From Gordionus sp. m RMFG-2023 (lineage: Eukaryota > Nematomorpha > Gordioida > Chordodea > Parachordodidae), in the NCBI RefSeq assembly GCF_954871325.1, contig NC_088777.1:45857366-45921365 (forward strand): a DNA stretch of 64,000 nucleotides. Reading direction: 5' to 3'. How positions within the stretch are numbered: the first letter of the stretch is position 1; each line of letters opens with the position of its first letter. The notes below the pieces were generated by a model. It was not told where the DNA came from. It saw only the letters and a program-made list of their open reading frames with translations, and searched no databases. The position numbers were made by a program, and so were the translations under genes. Positions 1 to 12,974 of the stretch are shown piece after piece.

Positions 1-2290
1 ATTAGTAATAAAAAATAAAAAAAAATTAGGTTCAATTGATATATTTTAAAACATCTTTTTACTTTTTCTATTTTATATTATCCCAAGAAATATAACATAC
101 AAGGTATGGAAATTCTTAGATTTTACACCCAAAATTGGTTCTTCGTTTCATTATATTTTATCAAATTTTCACTTATTCATTCAATTTTAATTATTTAACG
201 TTAAGATTTTAACTGTTTTACCTCTCTAAACGATAGCTGTAATCGTTAATTTTTTTAAAGTTACGTGCCCAGCTCCGATTTATAATCTGGATAAATAGAC
301 TAATCTATATTTTACATTTTGGTAGGATGCCAATTGTTATTTCGCTAATAATTTTTTCCTTCCTCTTTATACTTTCCAAATGGAATGAAAGGACACACAG
401 TTTTAAGCCCTAACATTGATAAAATTTCAGAATAAATGCCTGGCATCCAATTTTTAATCGCTAGGCTGGCTAAAATGTAGGTGCTAATAAATTATTTATT
501 TGTATACACTGGTTAAAGCTTTCATTTGTACTAATAAAGTATAATATCCGAATTTTTCATAGTCCGGAAATTTTAATACTTCACGCCTAGAAAGAATTCT
601 GGCTGTACCTTGGAGTGGAATAACACCAGATTTGTCCTTTTTATGTTATATTTATAATAGCATAAATTGATTTTGATTAAATGGAATCTCATTTGACAGG
701 CTTGCAAATTTTCCCATAAATTCAGAATTAGATATAAGCTCCAGAGAGAAGAAATGCTTAGATCTAGCCCGCTTCTTCATATTTTTTCCATCTTTTTAAT
801 ATATTTATTATGCTAAACAATATCGCTGACAATATGCAATCTTGTTTTTTTAAAAACCTTTCTCTATATATATTGTTTAGGGTTTTAATCTCCTGCAATG
901 GAATATTTTCAAGTAGTTTTTATAAATTTAAATAGAATTAGAGATGCAACGAAAGTTTAAAGGCTAAAGCTGAAAGCCCTTAAAATTTCATCGAAAATTA
1001 ATAGCTGTTTTCTTCGTATTACCCCCTTTTTAGTATTATTATGAAGTTGGATTTTTAGGGTATTGTATACGCATACATTCCGATAGAAAAGAGAGTTTAC
1101 GATTTTAATAATTTATGCCTGGCAGAATATAAAGAGACTTAATTTACAGTCCTTTGGGTTTTTTAAAATAATTTTAGGAAATTTATTAGTGTTTGAGTTT
1201 TGTTATGGAAATAAATTCATTTTTCTTTAAAGATAGATAATAAGTTTTGAAGCTTTTCGGGTCATGTTTTGTTAGAAATATCGCGACTTGGCCTGCGTCT
1301 TTCTTTAAGTTATTTTTGAATATTTATTATTTGAATTATATTTGCTCATATTTGATAATGAAGCTTGAATTAATATAACATCATAATTAAAACCAATGTA
1401 TGCTCTATTACAAAATAATTCAAGAAGTCTTATGAAACTTTATAATGATTCAGATAAGAGGTGAAGCTTAAATATATCAAATAATATTTTGGACAAACTC
1501 AGAAACTTTCATGTAATTCCTTTGTTTCAGTTGCGCTTGCCAATCCATATATTTAATTTAAGGACTTGCATACCAGAGATTATAAGAGTAGAAACAATCA
1601 CAATGTCAAAAACATATGAACTAGTTAATATGTTTATTAGTTTTTGTTTCTCTCTTAAAATTTTACCAAAGAATCTTGTATATAGTAATTTAAATGCTGT
1701 AAGATATAAAAGCTTTAAAATTAAAATAAATATCATTAAAATAAAACTAAAACTTAAAATAAAGATCTACAACAATAGATATACGAATATAATCTGTCAG
1801 ATGTCCTAGGATTGATAGAATATATATATATTTGCAAACATGATTTAATAAAGTTATAGTTATATATTTAAAATCTGCCATGATGTCAATTATAGAATGT
1901 GTTATATACCTTATTCTCCACACACCAATTTTCTCTTTTTATAACATGGTGGCAACTTTGCAGTTCCGAGGATAAGATGGCATGACTTATCTTTTACTAT
2001 GGATATTTTATTTTGGTCATTTTATTATGGATATTTTACCATGGATATAATGACACAATTATATATACACATAAAAAGCAAAAGAATTTATCTAATAAAT
2101 CATAATTTAAAATATCGCTTAAAAATAAAAGTTTATCTATAAGTTAATATTAATACGTGCAAAACATAAATATATAGAAAATCTCGATAAAGAAACTAAT
2201 TTGAATAATAAAATATATATTATAGTAAATTTTTTATATAAATATCGTAAAAATTTTTTATAAAAAGAAAATCAATTAAAATTTTTTTAT
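1..2290. other. AT-rich non-coding flank of unit A, with about 1.8 kb absent from unit D
   Basis: No supported gene. Positions 1-110 match the start of unit D near 55985-56090, and similarity resumes around 1925-2290 against 56110-56400. The intervening stretch (about 115-1925) has no counterpart in D. It is therefore either an insertion in A or a deletion in D. I found no terminal repeats, poly(A) tail or TSD that would identify it. Overlapping short ORFs on both strands at 1489-1809 are low-complexity and AT-driven. Confidence 0.5.
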
Positions 2291-2299
2291 AAAATAATT

Positions 2300-3117
2300 A
2301 TGGCTAAGTCCACCAAAGACACAGAGATAACTATCAGCTTACCTAAGGATGAGACAGAGGGCTTTTTATCTTTCCCAAAATATATAGATGATATGCACTC
2401 ATATATTTTAAAAATTAACGATCATTTCGAGATGAGTAAGTTGAGCGATCACAATAAGGCTATAACTTATCCGAAAATATCCACCAAAAATTTAGGGCAA
2501 TTTTGACAGATGAGGAGTTTAAAAGCTCAAGCTTTTATTTTCATCTAAAATTAAAAATAAAAAAAATTATTGAATTTTTAAATACTACACAACCCAAGGG
2601 GGAAAAGTTCGAGAACTGGGTGTCAAGGATTTGTCATTTAGAAAAAGAATGTATTCTAATTTTATAGAGCGATCGAAAAGATTAAAGTCTCTTCTTATTC
2701 ATAAACCATTAGATATAAATAAGGTGAAATAAACATTTATACAATAGATGAGTTAATGTATATAAGTAATAAGGACACGTTAGAAACAGATGACAAATGC
2801 AAAGCTGAGGAAAAACAAGTTACGAGTACTATAAATAAATTTCATGTAGATCGTATAGTATGGCAATAACCGCGTTCAACAGTGGCTTTCACGACCTGGT
2901 TTTGAAAAATCAAAGGTTTAACAATAATTACGTCCCACTTCACCAATATTACAGTAGATACAATTATCAAGACAGGTTTCAAACTTATGTAAGACCTCAC
3001 GATCATGATTACCGAACATATAACACAAATAATATTAAACTTCATAAAATATTTTTTATAATTTACTTTCACAATCACCCTCTTAATTATTCTTTTGTCA
3101 TTAAAAAGACTCAATAA
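2300..3117 (+). pseudogene. Gag-like remnant, copy A
   Basis: A 68-codon ORF (2300-2506) starts with a clean ATG. Reading on through several stops and frame changes gives residues such as KGEKFENWVSRICHLEKEC near 2600-2650, then a Tyr/Asn/His-rich segment (2860-3117). The KGE..E.W..R...L.KEC pattern resembles the capsid region of gypsy-type retrotransposon gag proteins, but that is inference only. A diverged copy lies about 54 kb away at 56400-57275, also upstream of a phosphatase pseudogene, so it was duplicated as part of the same unit. No reverse transcriptase or LTR is visible nearby. It could equally be a decayed host gene. Confidence 0.35.
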
Positions 3118-3174
3118 ATTTTATCAGAAAAGTTAAAATACATAATTGCATAAACATTGTCAAAATATTATAAT

Positions 3175-3720
3175 TATTATCCGCATAGTGTATCAAGTGT
3201 ATGAGTATTAGTGATAGGTTTCGGCAATATAAGTATCAGGTATTCGTATAGATATTGGGCATCAGTAATATTTATATTAGTAACGATGGTATTGATATCG
3301 GATATCAGTGATATTGGATAGCAAAAGTATTATTATGGATAAAGGTAGTATATCGGTATCGAATATAAAATATCGGGCATCAGCGTCATAGGTATTGTGT
3401 ATCCCTGGTATCATGTATTAGGGGGTTGGCATCTTGTGTTTTAGTAATGTCGTGTTTCAGTGGTGTCTAGTATGAGTAGTGTAGAGTATCAATGGTGTTG
3501 TATCGCATATCAGTGGTATTATTTATAGTAGTGACGTGTATCAGTGGAGTCGGGCATCAATAGTGTCATGTATTAGTGCTGTAGTGTATCTATGGTGTAG
3601 TGTATCTATGGTGTAATGTATCTATGGTGTAGTGTATCAATGGTGTAGTGTATCATTGGGATTGGTGTCAATGGTGCCATATATCAGTGGTGTCGGGTAT
3701 AAGTGGTATCGGTGAATTTT
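3175..3720. repeat. Degenerate minisatellite, copy A
   Basis: A run of imperfect units of about 13-18 bp around the core 'gtatcagtggtgt' and 'gtgtatctatggtgta'. The cleanest part is 3588-3660, where the 15-bp unit 'gtgtatctatggtgt(a)' repeats almost perfectly. The same array type lies at the matching place in units B (10240-10470) and D (57865-58245), always directly 5' of a conserved flank starting 'gattaaacaaggtatacgcaaaattt' or a variant. It is a stable landmark of the duplicated unit. Confidence 0.85.
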
Positions 3721-5184
3721 TGATTAAACAAGGTATACGCAAAATTTAATTATTTGGCCATATAATTCATTCTTATAAAAATCGAATTTATCAACAATTA
3801 ATTACTAAACTACTCTATGTAATAGGATAGTTACGCTAAAGTTAGGAAATAATAACGTTAAAGGCTTAAATTTGGAAACCTCCATGTGAATGGTAATTTA
3901 ATATATGAAAAGATGTACAAATGAATAAATAATCATCAATTGTCTAATATTTAAGAATAACAAATTATTTTTGCCATAATTCTATTTTTTTTACTTCCTT
4001 GCTCTAAGACGATTCTAGGGAGAGAATAAAATAAAATAAATATTATTGGTGGGATGAGTTCTCGAGCCATTTGTAATAACTTAAACAAATATTTCTTATC
4101 TTGGTAATAACTACAAGTTGTTTGTATCCTTGTCATAAAAAAACATAATTATGCGTGGAAGAGCCCTCACGTTAGCCCCTTATGATGCTAAACTTTGACC
4201 AACGTTCTATATAAATTTCAAATAAACTTTAAAAATGTGTGTATATTTTAAAAAAAAAATTACTATTATTATTTTTTTCAAAGTTATTTAACTCTTATTA
4301 AACTCTTCAGGGTTCAATAAATTTCTCCAAAATATTATTTCCAATAATCATTAAATTATTATTTTATAATACTATTAAAATTAAAGATACTATTAAAATC
4401 AGTTGGGTTCAATAAAATTTTGTATAATATTATCTACAATAATTTGTATAATTATTATTTCATCATACAATCAAAATTAAAGTTAATTTAGTTCATTGAG
4501 TTGAGTTTATTTATTTGCAAAAAATTCTGTACTCATATCTGAGTTAGTTTTATTCAAATTTGTATTATCTTAAAAATGATATTTGAAAGTCAGACTATAA
4601 CTTTTTCTGCTAATAATTTTTGGAAACAAAATATATTGCACTATAACAATTTTAATTTATTTAACATTTATAGTATATTTATGGTATGATATTTTTAATG
4701 ATGTATTTTTAAAAATATTTTAAAATATCATGATATGATACATTAAAAGAGCAGTGTTTAAATCGAGAAATTAAAATATTCACATTTCAATAAAATTTTC
4801 TCACAAATATAATAAATTGAGCTAATCGAATCTGCATTTTAAAACTTGACCTATTACTTTATAAATAAAAGCATATACATTTCTTATTGTAATTAAATTG
4901 GGGTTTGATGCAAGCCATTCCATTAAATCCGAATATACTAAGATTTTATATCCTTTGTAATACAAAAAGTTTATGGCAAGTAAATAAACTTAATAAACTT
5001 ATTTCGAAACTTATATTTTTATTGTAAAATAATAATTATATTTTATTTTGGTAGTATGATGAAATAATAATTAATCAAATAATAATAATATTATTCGTAA
5101 ACTTATTGAAAAATTTTAGTAATCATTTAATATAATTTATAGAAAAAAAATAATTTACCAGTTAATTTTTCATTAAAAAAAATC
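3720..5184. repeat. Conserved 5' flank of the phosphatase unit, copy A
   Basis: No coding sequence is seen. This flank aligns in the same order with 10470-11560 (unit B) and 58250-60190 (unit D). Shared landmarks are 'cttggccacattattc', 'gacgattctag', 'ggtgggat(g)agt', 'cttgaccaacgtt' and several 'ttcaataaaattctgtataatatta' blocks. Unit A lacks the LINE tail that interrupts D at about 59311-59869. Confidence 0.8.
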
Positions 5185-6795
5185 ATGCATGAGCAACTGT
5201 GTATGTTAACTTTTCTAATAAAATTGAACTTGGTCTTTCCATTTTCATCTCAGGAATATAATTTAGTTACAGATTCTGAAAGTAAATTATAAAAAAAATT
5301 TATATTCAAAATAGTTAAATATTGACTAAATATATATTTTATAAGACTAATAATTTAATAATTTAAAAAAAATAACGTTATTGCAGAATTACTTTCTGTT
5401 GTGATCATAGCAAGACATGGAGCTAAATACGAAAAGTCAGAATTGAGTCCACCAAATTTTCGCAATTACACGTCGCACATCGGCGAGTATGGTAAAATAT
5501 CGCGCAAAGGTTATAAAGACAGTTTCGACTTGTGAAAGTTTATTATGAATAGATACTACAAAGGAGCAGATTTGTTAAATGATTTATTGCAGTTTAGTTT
5601 TTATTCCGATAACACAGATGAAACGAAACTAAGTTTAGAAGCGTCTTTGTTAGGTCTGCCATCGGATCATCTAAATAGCATGGGATTAGGAGAATTAAAC
5701 GCATCCTATTTTAAAGGCAGAAATATTTTGCTAAACCATCTGAAGCAATCAAATGGAATGCTGGGTAAAAAAATAGATAATAATAATAACTCAAGAGAGA
5801 ATGTTTTCGGAGAGAAGAATTTTCATGTTGAAATGAACATTTCACATGTGTTTAAACTTATGATAGGTTTAAATAGGATTATCGTTAATAATAGTTGTTA
5901 TATAACGAACATTTATGCAAAGATAATAACCCGACCCTTTTTCTTCAGACAAAAAAAGCTAGAACAATAAAACAAAGTCAATCACAAAAAAGAACACTAG
6001 GGTTATTCGGTTATGAATCATAATAATTCAAAATATATTTTGGATCTGACATCATTAAGACTTGCCCTTGAGCAATCAGGATTTAAAAGTGATGCATTGA
6101 ATAATTCGCTTCAATTTTTAAGAATTTTACCTAATATATTGGATTCTATTGTAGCTATAATGGAAAATGGATATCATTTGCCAACCTGGGCCAGTGATCA
6201 AATAATGGTCATGTTAGATGCATATGAGAAAATAATGCATATTGCAATCATCAACGGGAACACTTTCTTGCAGGAGAAGATGGGCGGAGAGCTGCTTAAC
6301 CACATTAAAAAACATTTCGCGGATGTTTTATTAGAAGATTCTTTATATTTTAAAAACCATTTTTTAAACGAGTATTTTAGTGAAAAGGCAGAGCGAACGA
6401 CCTTAAAAATGTACATAGGACATGAATACAATTTGGTGGCCCTGATAAATTTATTGGGTGGAAGTTGTATGGCTAAAGCTAAGGAATCATCAGCCATAAT
6501 AGTAGAATTATATCGTGCTTCCGTTTTGAACAATATTTCATATAATATTTTTTTGAATGACGATATCTTCACTTCCATTTTGTTAATGAACAATTCGTTA
6601 TTATCAACTACGGTAAATCTTTTCAAATTTTATAAGTTAATCGACCAAGAGAATAGAGAATATATTTACAAATTAAAATTTTTTTACAAAGCTGGACCTA
6701 ATAGTAATTTAACCCCATTGAGAGGAGATGCAAAATTTGAAGAGTTATTATCTTTAGATACGAATTATTTTAAATACTATAATTGTCTAGATTAG
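5185..6795 (+). pseudogene. Histidine acid phosphatase pseudogene, copy A (secreted, insect venom-type-like)
   Basis: Exon 1 (5185-5281) encodes a signal-peptide-like start and ends in phase 1 at GAAA|GTAAAT. A 105-bp GT-AG intron follows. Exon 2 starts at 5387 after TTGCAG. It carries the catalytic RHG (5413-5421, ARHGA), a segment resembling the family's G-x-F-x-x-x-R-Y helix, the N-G-Y-H-L-P-T-W-A motif (about 6170), and the second catalytic site as H-E-Y-N (6421). It ends with SSAIIVELYR and a C-terminal FFYKAGP block. Lesions: TGA at 5533-5535 where C and D have GGT; a 1-nt loss near 5895; and another frame change near 6010. After that the frame stays open for 260 codons (6013-6795). Members of the family remove phosphate from phosphomonoesters through a phospho-histidine. 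This copy cannot encode the whole enzyme as written. Confidence 0.85.
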
Positions 6796-6799
6796 TTAT

Positions 6800-8975
6800 T
6801 TACTTAATACCTATTTATTTTATATATAATTTAAAAATATATTTCTTCGAAAAAATTGAATTATGGTCTGTTATGATATATTTAGTGGGAATATAAATTT
6901 AACCTATTTAAAATAAAAATATTATAGGATTTTAGTTATATGTTATTATAATGTATGATCAATTTTTGGATTTTAATTTAATAGTTTTTTTAGCGGATGG
7001 CAGAACATTTATCAATTATTATTATTAGCTATTACATTTTATATAGTTTATTTAAACTATAAAAACATGGTCTAATATATAGTTTTTAAGGATATTTTAA
7101 AATAGATATTTAGAAAATATACTATAAAATATTTCATATTAATGAGAATTGAATACCTATGGTTTATATAAAATACAAATTAAAGTAAAATTTTATTTGA
7201 AAAATTATTTTAAATATGTAAACTACTTTTTTTCTATAGAATTTTTAAAAAATTGAGCTTCACTTATATTTATTTATAAACTGTAATATATTAAAAATTA
7301 TCAAAAAAATATTCAGTATTTATTTTATAATCTTGTCAGAAACGAGTTGTATAACATATTTAAAATATGAGAATTTTAAATCTTATTGAAAAATGTAGAT
7401 TTAGGGTTCCCTTAGTCTTTATTGGTTTGATCCATTTTCTATATTAATTACTCTTTTTGAAAAATTTAAAAAAATTGAGATTATAAATTTTGAAAGTATT
7501 AACTTTTGAATTATATTATACTTAATTTCTAAAAATTATTAATACAAATTATCTATATTATAATAATTTTAATTTATAAAAAACGCTAATAAAAGGGATA
7601 AAAAAATTTAAAAATCTGTTTTTTTGGAGATGAATCTTTAAATAAGAAAGGAGCAAAATTGAGAAATTTCTTAAATATTTTATATTGCTATTCTCGCCGA
7701 AGAGAATCCTTCCCTTCCGATCAAAATATTAAAACTTTGATGGTTTTTTTTATGTATTTGCAAAACTGGAAAAATTTGGATAAAATAGAGATATAAATTT
7801 GATTCAAAGACAATGAGCTTAACTATCTTTTAAAACTAAATATAAACAAATTATATGAGCGTTGCTTTTTATAGGAAATAAAAATGTCATAAAAACGGAA
7901 CTAAATAAATTAAAATAGACTCTTTCCTCTTTAGGAGAAGTGGATGTAAAATTTTAGTAAGCAAATCTCCATTAAAATCCTTTTTCTGAAATAAATCTCT
8001 ACCTTGAATGGCAGAATATGATGTTATCCTCGTCTCTCATAATATAAAAACAACTTATACTTATCTCCTAACATAGGCTAGGCAAAGAGAAGGGGGAGTG
8101 AATACGTTTCCCTCCATACTAAATTTGTCAGCTCTCATAATTCTTATTCCCAACTTGTTCTCCTTCGAGCAACTAATAATTATTAGATAATATTTTGGAT
8201 TTCCTACCAAACTAAAATTCCTGGAAACTCCGATCCGCTAGTCCGCACTTCATAAAAGGCACACCCACCCTTGTCTATCGTTTGTGGAGCCATGTATTCG
8301 GCTTCAACTACAACACATAGTTTTTTTTTCAAATAAATTTTGATCAGATACTTTAATTTGTTAGTTGTAATGCTCTGTTTTTTATTGTTTAAAGCGGAGA
8401 GAATAGTGGCTCGCACCCAAAAGGGTTAAATTGTATATATTACTGTACTATATTATGGCTAAAATATAGCTTGAGTTGTTCACCATCCAGATTTGCTTCT
8501 AGGTTGGGTTTGATATTTTTTATATTTAATCGAGCCCATTATTTTAACTTTGAAAATGATGTTATGGTTGATCTAAAATTGGCCTATCAAAAGTTGTACG
8601 AAACTTGTTTAAAGATAGTCATTCAATTTTTTTTTATTAGAGATAGGTCGAATATGTGAAGACAGCAGCTTTTGCTACAGATGATGAGGGCTAATTAAGT
8701 CATTTTATCGGAGAGGTAAGAAGGTTGAATATTTCACGAAGGAAAGGTTATATCAAGTAATTTAGTAGCTATCCCATCCTTGAAAGAAAATAATTTAACA
8801 GTAAAATAAATACTTCTCTAGTTCTCGAGATACCATTTATGATTGGTCTCAATGGAATAAAAAAAATTGTATCCCTCGTGATCAGATTTACAAATAAATA
8901 ACAAGTATTATACGACCACCCTATCTATATAACACTAAATTTAAAATAACTTAGACCAATTATATCCTTCCATTT
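6800..8975. repeat. 3' flank of unit A, duplicated in unit B
   Basis: No gene is supported. The stretch aligns in order with 12975-15240. Landmarks include the 3' end 'taatacctatt', 'gcggatggcaga', the GC-richer block at 8050-8300 ('ctagtccgcac', 'tgtggagcc'), and 'caaagcggag...gactcgcacccaaaagggtta' near 8390 and 14700. The ORFs here (8204-8416 minus, 8471-8659 plus) are not conserved as protein between the two copies, so I treat them as chance. Confidence 0.75.
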
Positions 8976-8979
8976 AATG

Positions 8980-8984
8980 AAAAA

Positions 8985-9056
<72 letters not shown>
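8980..9056. repeat. (GAAA)n microsatellite
   Basis: About 17 nearly perfect GAAA units run without interruption. They lie between the end of unit A's 3' flank and the next duplicated block. Confidence 0.97.
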
Positions 9057-9057
<1 letters not shown>

Positions 9058-9164
9058 GGTTAATAATATAATGAGAGTAATCAATCTAAGAATTAAATCA
9101 TATCTTTTTTTAAAATAACTTATCCCTCTAAATATGCGTGTGTCGGGTATTAGATTTTAATTGA

Positions 9165-10240
9165 GTAATATTTTTTTAATATTTTAATTTTTTTTTGATA
9201 CAATAGATAAGTTCATATAATATAAATTGTTGAAAATTTACACAAAAAATTAAAGTAGGGGTCATGTAATAAAGTACTAAAAGGTATTATATACAGTAAA
9301 ATATAAAATAATGTTATAATGTAAGCTTTCATTTGAAAGGTTAAGATATTTTTATATTAAAAATGTATTTCTACTTATAAAATATTTGAACTCTTTTTTT
9401 TTAAATATTAAAAAAAAATATATAAAAAGAATAACATGGGCATAAAATGTATAAAATTTAGTAGCTTTTATAGGGAGGCATAGTCTTAATTCTTCATATA
9501 TATTTAAGACAGAAATAGTTAAGGCAAGATATGTAAGGCATGGAGCGTTTAATTCAACGAAGGTCTAAATACCAAACAGCAAAGAGCCCTAATTTATCCA
9601 AAGAAGATAGCGTGGGCCAGTAGGTATAAATTAAGTACCTTGGTCTTTAGGTAAATCCTTAATTTAGGACAATACATGCGTATCTTCCTTTAAAAAAATG
9701 TTAGAAACCGGCTGATATTTCTGAGACATAAAAAATATAAAATAATTATGTTTTTATACCAATCAATATATCTTAACTTATAAATTTTAAGTTATTTTTA
9801 TATAAATATATAAATATATTCATTTTTTATTTGAAATTAGGAAAAATAAAATAATAATTCTAATTAGAAAAAAAAATAAACTTATAAAAAGTGCCGAAAC
9901 AATTGACAGGAGAGTATAGCTAGGAAAGGTAATTAACATAGAGCATAAAATCTCCCATCGTTAAAAAAGAGGTTGAATGCGTCGAAGCATGCACGTTAAC
10001 TATTTGATTAGTGGATTACCAGAGAATAGACAAATCTGAATGCAGATGAGGCCTTGTATACAATTAAGATTATTCAGGGCGGAAGAAGTTATCCATTCTT
10101 CTTTCTTTTAATATATATTAATATGTTTTTCAAAAGTGAAACACAAAATAACTTCGTTTTTTTGAATATTCAAAACCAAAAATGAAACTGTTTTTTGTAT
10201 TGATTTTTCAGTCTTATATAATAAGAGTAGACTAATCAAT
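9165..10240. repeat. Duplicated non-coding block, also present at 48335-49430
   Basis: Direct-orientation, diverged duplicate. Shared landmarks in order: 'gataagttcat', 'ggggtcatgtaa(t/a)aaagtactaaaag', 'aggcatagtc', 'ggtctttaggtaaat', 'acatgcgta', 'ggctgatattt', 'gcgtcgaagcatgc', 'agttatccattc' and 'agtcttatataat'. It sits 5' of the minisatellite of unit B, and its partner sits 5' of phosphatase copy C. It is therefore probably the 5' part of the ancestral unit. Confidence 0.82.
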
Positions 10241-10475
10241 TTTATCATATATCAGTTGTATTAATTTATTAGTAGTGTCGTATATTCATAGTGTAATGGT
10301 GTAGTGTAAATAATGTATCAATGTGGTCAGTAACAGTAATGTTGTTGTGTATAAGTGATCAGTGTGGTCAGTATAGTGGTGTCTTATATCAATGATGCCG
10401 TATATCAGTGGTGTCATGCATTAGAGGTGTGTGTATCAGTGGAGTCGGGTATCAGTGGCATCGGTGCATCTTTAA
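10240..10475. repeat. Degenerate minisatellite, copy B
   Basis: Imperfect repeats of 'tatcagtggtgt' type, shorter than in copy A. It ends at the same flank junction ('cggtgcatctttaattaaacag'). Confidence 0.8.
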
Positions 10476-11721
10476 TTAAACAGCTATAAGCAAAATTTAA
10501 TCACTTGGCCACATTATTCATTCTTAAAAAAAATCGAATTTTACTAGACTACTCTATGGAATAGGATATTTACGCTAAAGTTAAGAATCAATAATTACGT
10601 TAGACCCTTAAATTTAGAAACCTTCATGTGAATGGTAGGTTAATATATGAAAAGATTTACAAATGGATAAATAATTATCAACTGCCAACTATTTAAGAAT
10701 AATAAATTATTCTTGCCATACTTCTATTTATTTTTTACTTCCTTGCATTAAGACGATTCTAGGGAATAGGAAAATAAAAAAAAAATATTATTGGTGGGAT
10801 AAGTCTCGAGCCATTCATAATAACTCAAACAAATATTTTTCATTGGTAATAACTATAAAATCGTTGGAATCCTTGTCATAAATAATTGGAAGAGCCTTCA
10901 CGTAGGCCCACTATGATGCGAAACCTTGACCAACGTTCTATATAAAATAAATTTAAATGAACTTTAAAAATATTTGTATATTAAAAAAAAATAATTAAAC
11001 TATCAAAAAATTGTTTTTTTTAAAGTTATCCAACTCTTTAGGTTCAATAAATTTCTGTAAAAAATAATAAATTATTATTTTATCATACTATTAAAATTAA
11101 AGATACTATTAAAATCAGATGGGTTCAATAAAATTCTGTATAATATTATTTATAATAATTAGTATAATTATTATTCATAATACAATCAAAATTAAAGGTA
11201 ATTTAGTTCAATAAGTTTATTTATTCGCAAAAAATTATGTTGTATATCTAAAAAATAATATTTGAATATAGGACTAAGGACTATAGTTTTTCCTGTTAAT
11301 AATTTTTGGAAACAAAATTTATCACACTAAAACAACTTTAATTTATTTAACCTTTATTGTAAACTTGTGATATGCTAAACTATTTTCACTGATATAAATT
11401 TAAAAGGTATTTAAGAAAAATCATGTTATGATATATTAAAAAGGCAATGTTTAAGTAGAAATCAAAATAGTCATCCGTTAAGCTGAAATACTTGATTCCT
11501 TTAACTCTAAGAAGGGTTTAATTCTTTTAAACGAATTCAAATCATTCACATCTTTCCTTTTGAAGATTTTCCCATAAATACCATTAGCAAATCGAATTAT
11601 TCTGAAAAAAAAAATATTTTATTCAAAATTGTTAAATATTTACAAAATTTATATTTTATAAGGCTAACAGAAAAACGCATTCCTCCTTATAATTTATTTA
11701 TTTAAAAAAACATTGTTGCAG
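10475..11721. repeat. 5' flank of unit B, with exon 1 deleted
   Basis: Aligns with 3720-5386 of unit A. Near 11588-11600 the sequence jumps from 'agcaaatcgaatt' to 'attctgaaa', removing the signal-peptide exon and its surroundings but keeping the last bases before the donor. The donor GTAAAT itself is lost. Confidence 0.75.
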
Positions 11722-12970
11722 AATTACTTACTGTAGTTTTCATAGCAAGACATGGAGCTCAATACGAAAAGTCAAAATTGAGTCCACCAAATTTTCGCAA
11801 ATACACGTCTCACTGAAGAATATGGTAAAATATCGCGCAATGGTTGAGAAGACAGTTACGACTTGAGCAAGTTTATTATGAATATATACTTCAAATATGC
11901 AGATTTGTTAAATGATTTGTTGTAGTTTAGTTTTTATACCGATAACACAGAAGAAACGAAACTAAGTTTAGAAGCGTCTTTGTGAGGTCTACTATCGGAT
12001 CATCTAAATAGCATGGAATTAGGAGAATTAAACGCTTCCTATTTTAAAGGCAGAAATATTTTGCTAATATGATAAGTTTAAAAAGAATTGTCGCTGATAT
12101 AGTTTGCTATATAACCAACAGTTATGTAAGGATAATAACCCGACCCATTCCCATCAGACAAACAAAGCTAAAACAATTCAACGTCATTCACAAAATCAAT
12201 CACTAGGGCTATTCGATAAGATTATAAAAAAAAATAATACAAAAGATATTATAGATCTGACATCATTAAGATTTGCCTTTGAGCAATCAGGAGTTAAAAG
12301 TAACTCATTAAAAAATTCGCGCCAATTTTTTAGAATTTTACCTAATATATCGGATTATATTGTGGCTATAATGGAAAATGGGTATCATTGGCCATTTGCC
12401 AACCTGGTAAAATGATCAATTAATGGTCATGTTAGAAGCATATGAGAAAATGATGTACGTTGCATTATCGACGGTAACACATTTTTGCAAAAGAAGATGG
12501 GCAAAGAGCTGATTAAAACGTTTGGTGGATGTTCTATTTGAAGAATCCATATATTTTAACAACCATTTTTAAACAAGTTTTTTAATGAAAATGCACTGCG
12601 AACGGCCCTGAAAATCTACATAGGACATGAATACCATTTCGTAGATCTGATATTGGGTGGAAGTTGTATAACTAAACCTAAGGATTCATAAATAGTAGAA
12701 CTGTATCGTGCTCCTGTTAAGAACAATATTTTATATAGTATTAAGTTAGATTATACTATCTTCACTTCTATCTTGCTAATCAACAATTAGGTAATAAATA
12801 TCATCTGTGGGGTAGTTTGAAATATTCTAAGTTATAGCTCGATAAAGAGAATAGAGATAACATTTATAAATTAAAATAAGGATGGTCCTAATAGTGATTT
12901 AACCCCATTGAGAGGAGACGCAGATTTTGATGAATTATTATATTTAGACGAAAGACTATAATAGTTCAGA
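11722..12970 (+). pseudogene. Histidine acid phosphatase pseudogene, copy B (most decayed)
   Basis: Exon 2 starts after TTGCAG and keeps ARHGA, GYHWP (about 12370) and the H-E-Y motif (12626). The frame is destroyed early: the segment after TSH has lost 2 nt and runs into TGA near 11815. TGA also interrupts at about 11985. Roughly 110 bp are missing near 12068 relative to A. Further stops and indels follow after 12420. The longest clean piece is 12104-12415 (KAKTIQ...IIDLTSLRFAFEQSG). With exon 1 deleted, this copy has no signal peptide. It lies about 6.3 kb downstream of copy A in the same orientation, so A and B are a tandem duplication. Confidence 0.85.
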
Positions 12971-12974
12971 TTAT

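Noticed and set aside
1489-1809. 106-codon plus ORF and 69-codon minus ORF in the same place
   Set aside because: Both are AT-rich low-complexity frames (Lys/Ile or Leu/Ile-rich), overlapping, with no motifs or conserved partner in unit D.
6198-6626. Reverse ORF of 142 codons opposite phosphatase copy A (and 61559-61984 opposite copy D)
   Set aside because: They are antisense shadows of the phosphatase frame. The forward strand carries the recognised catalytic and C-terminal motifs.
8204-8416. Reverse ORF of 70 codons in the 3' flank of unit A
   Set aside because: The matching part of unit B (about 14390-14520) does not keep the frame or the amino-acid sequence.
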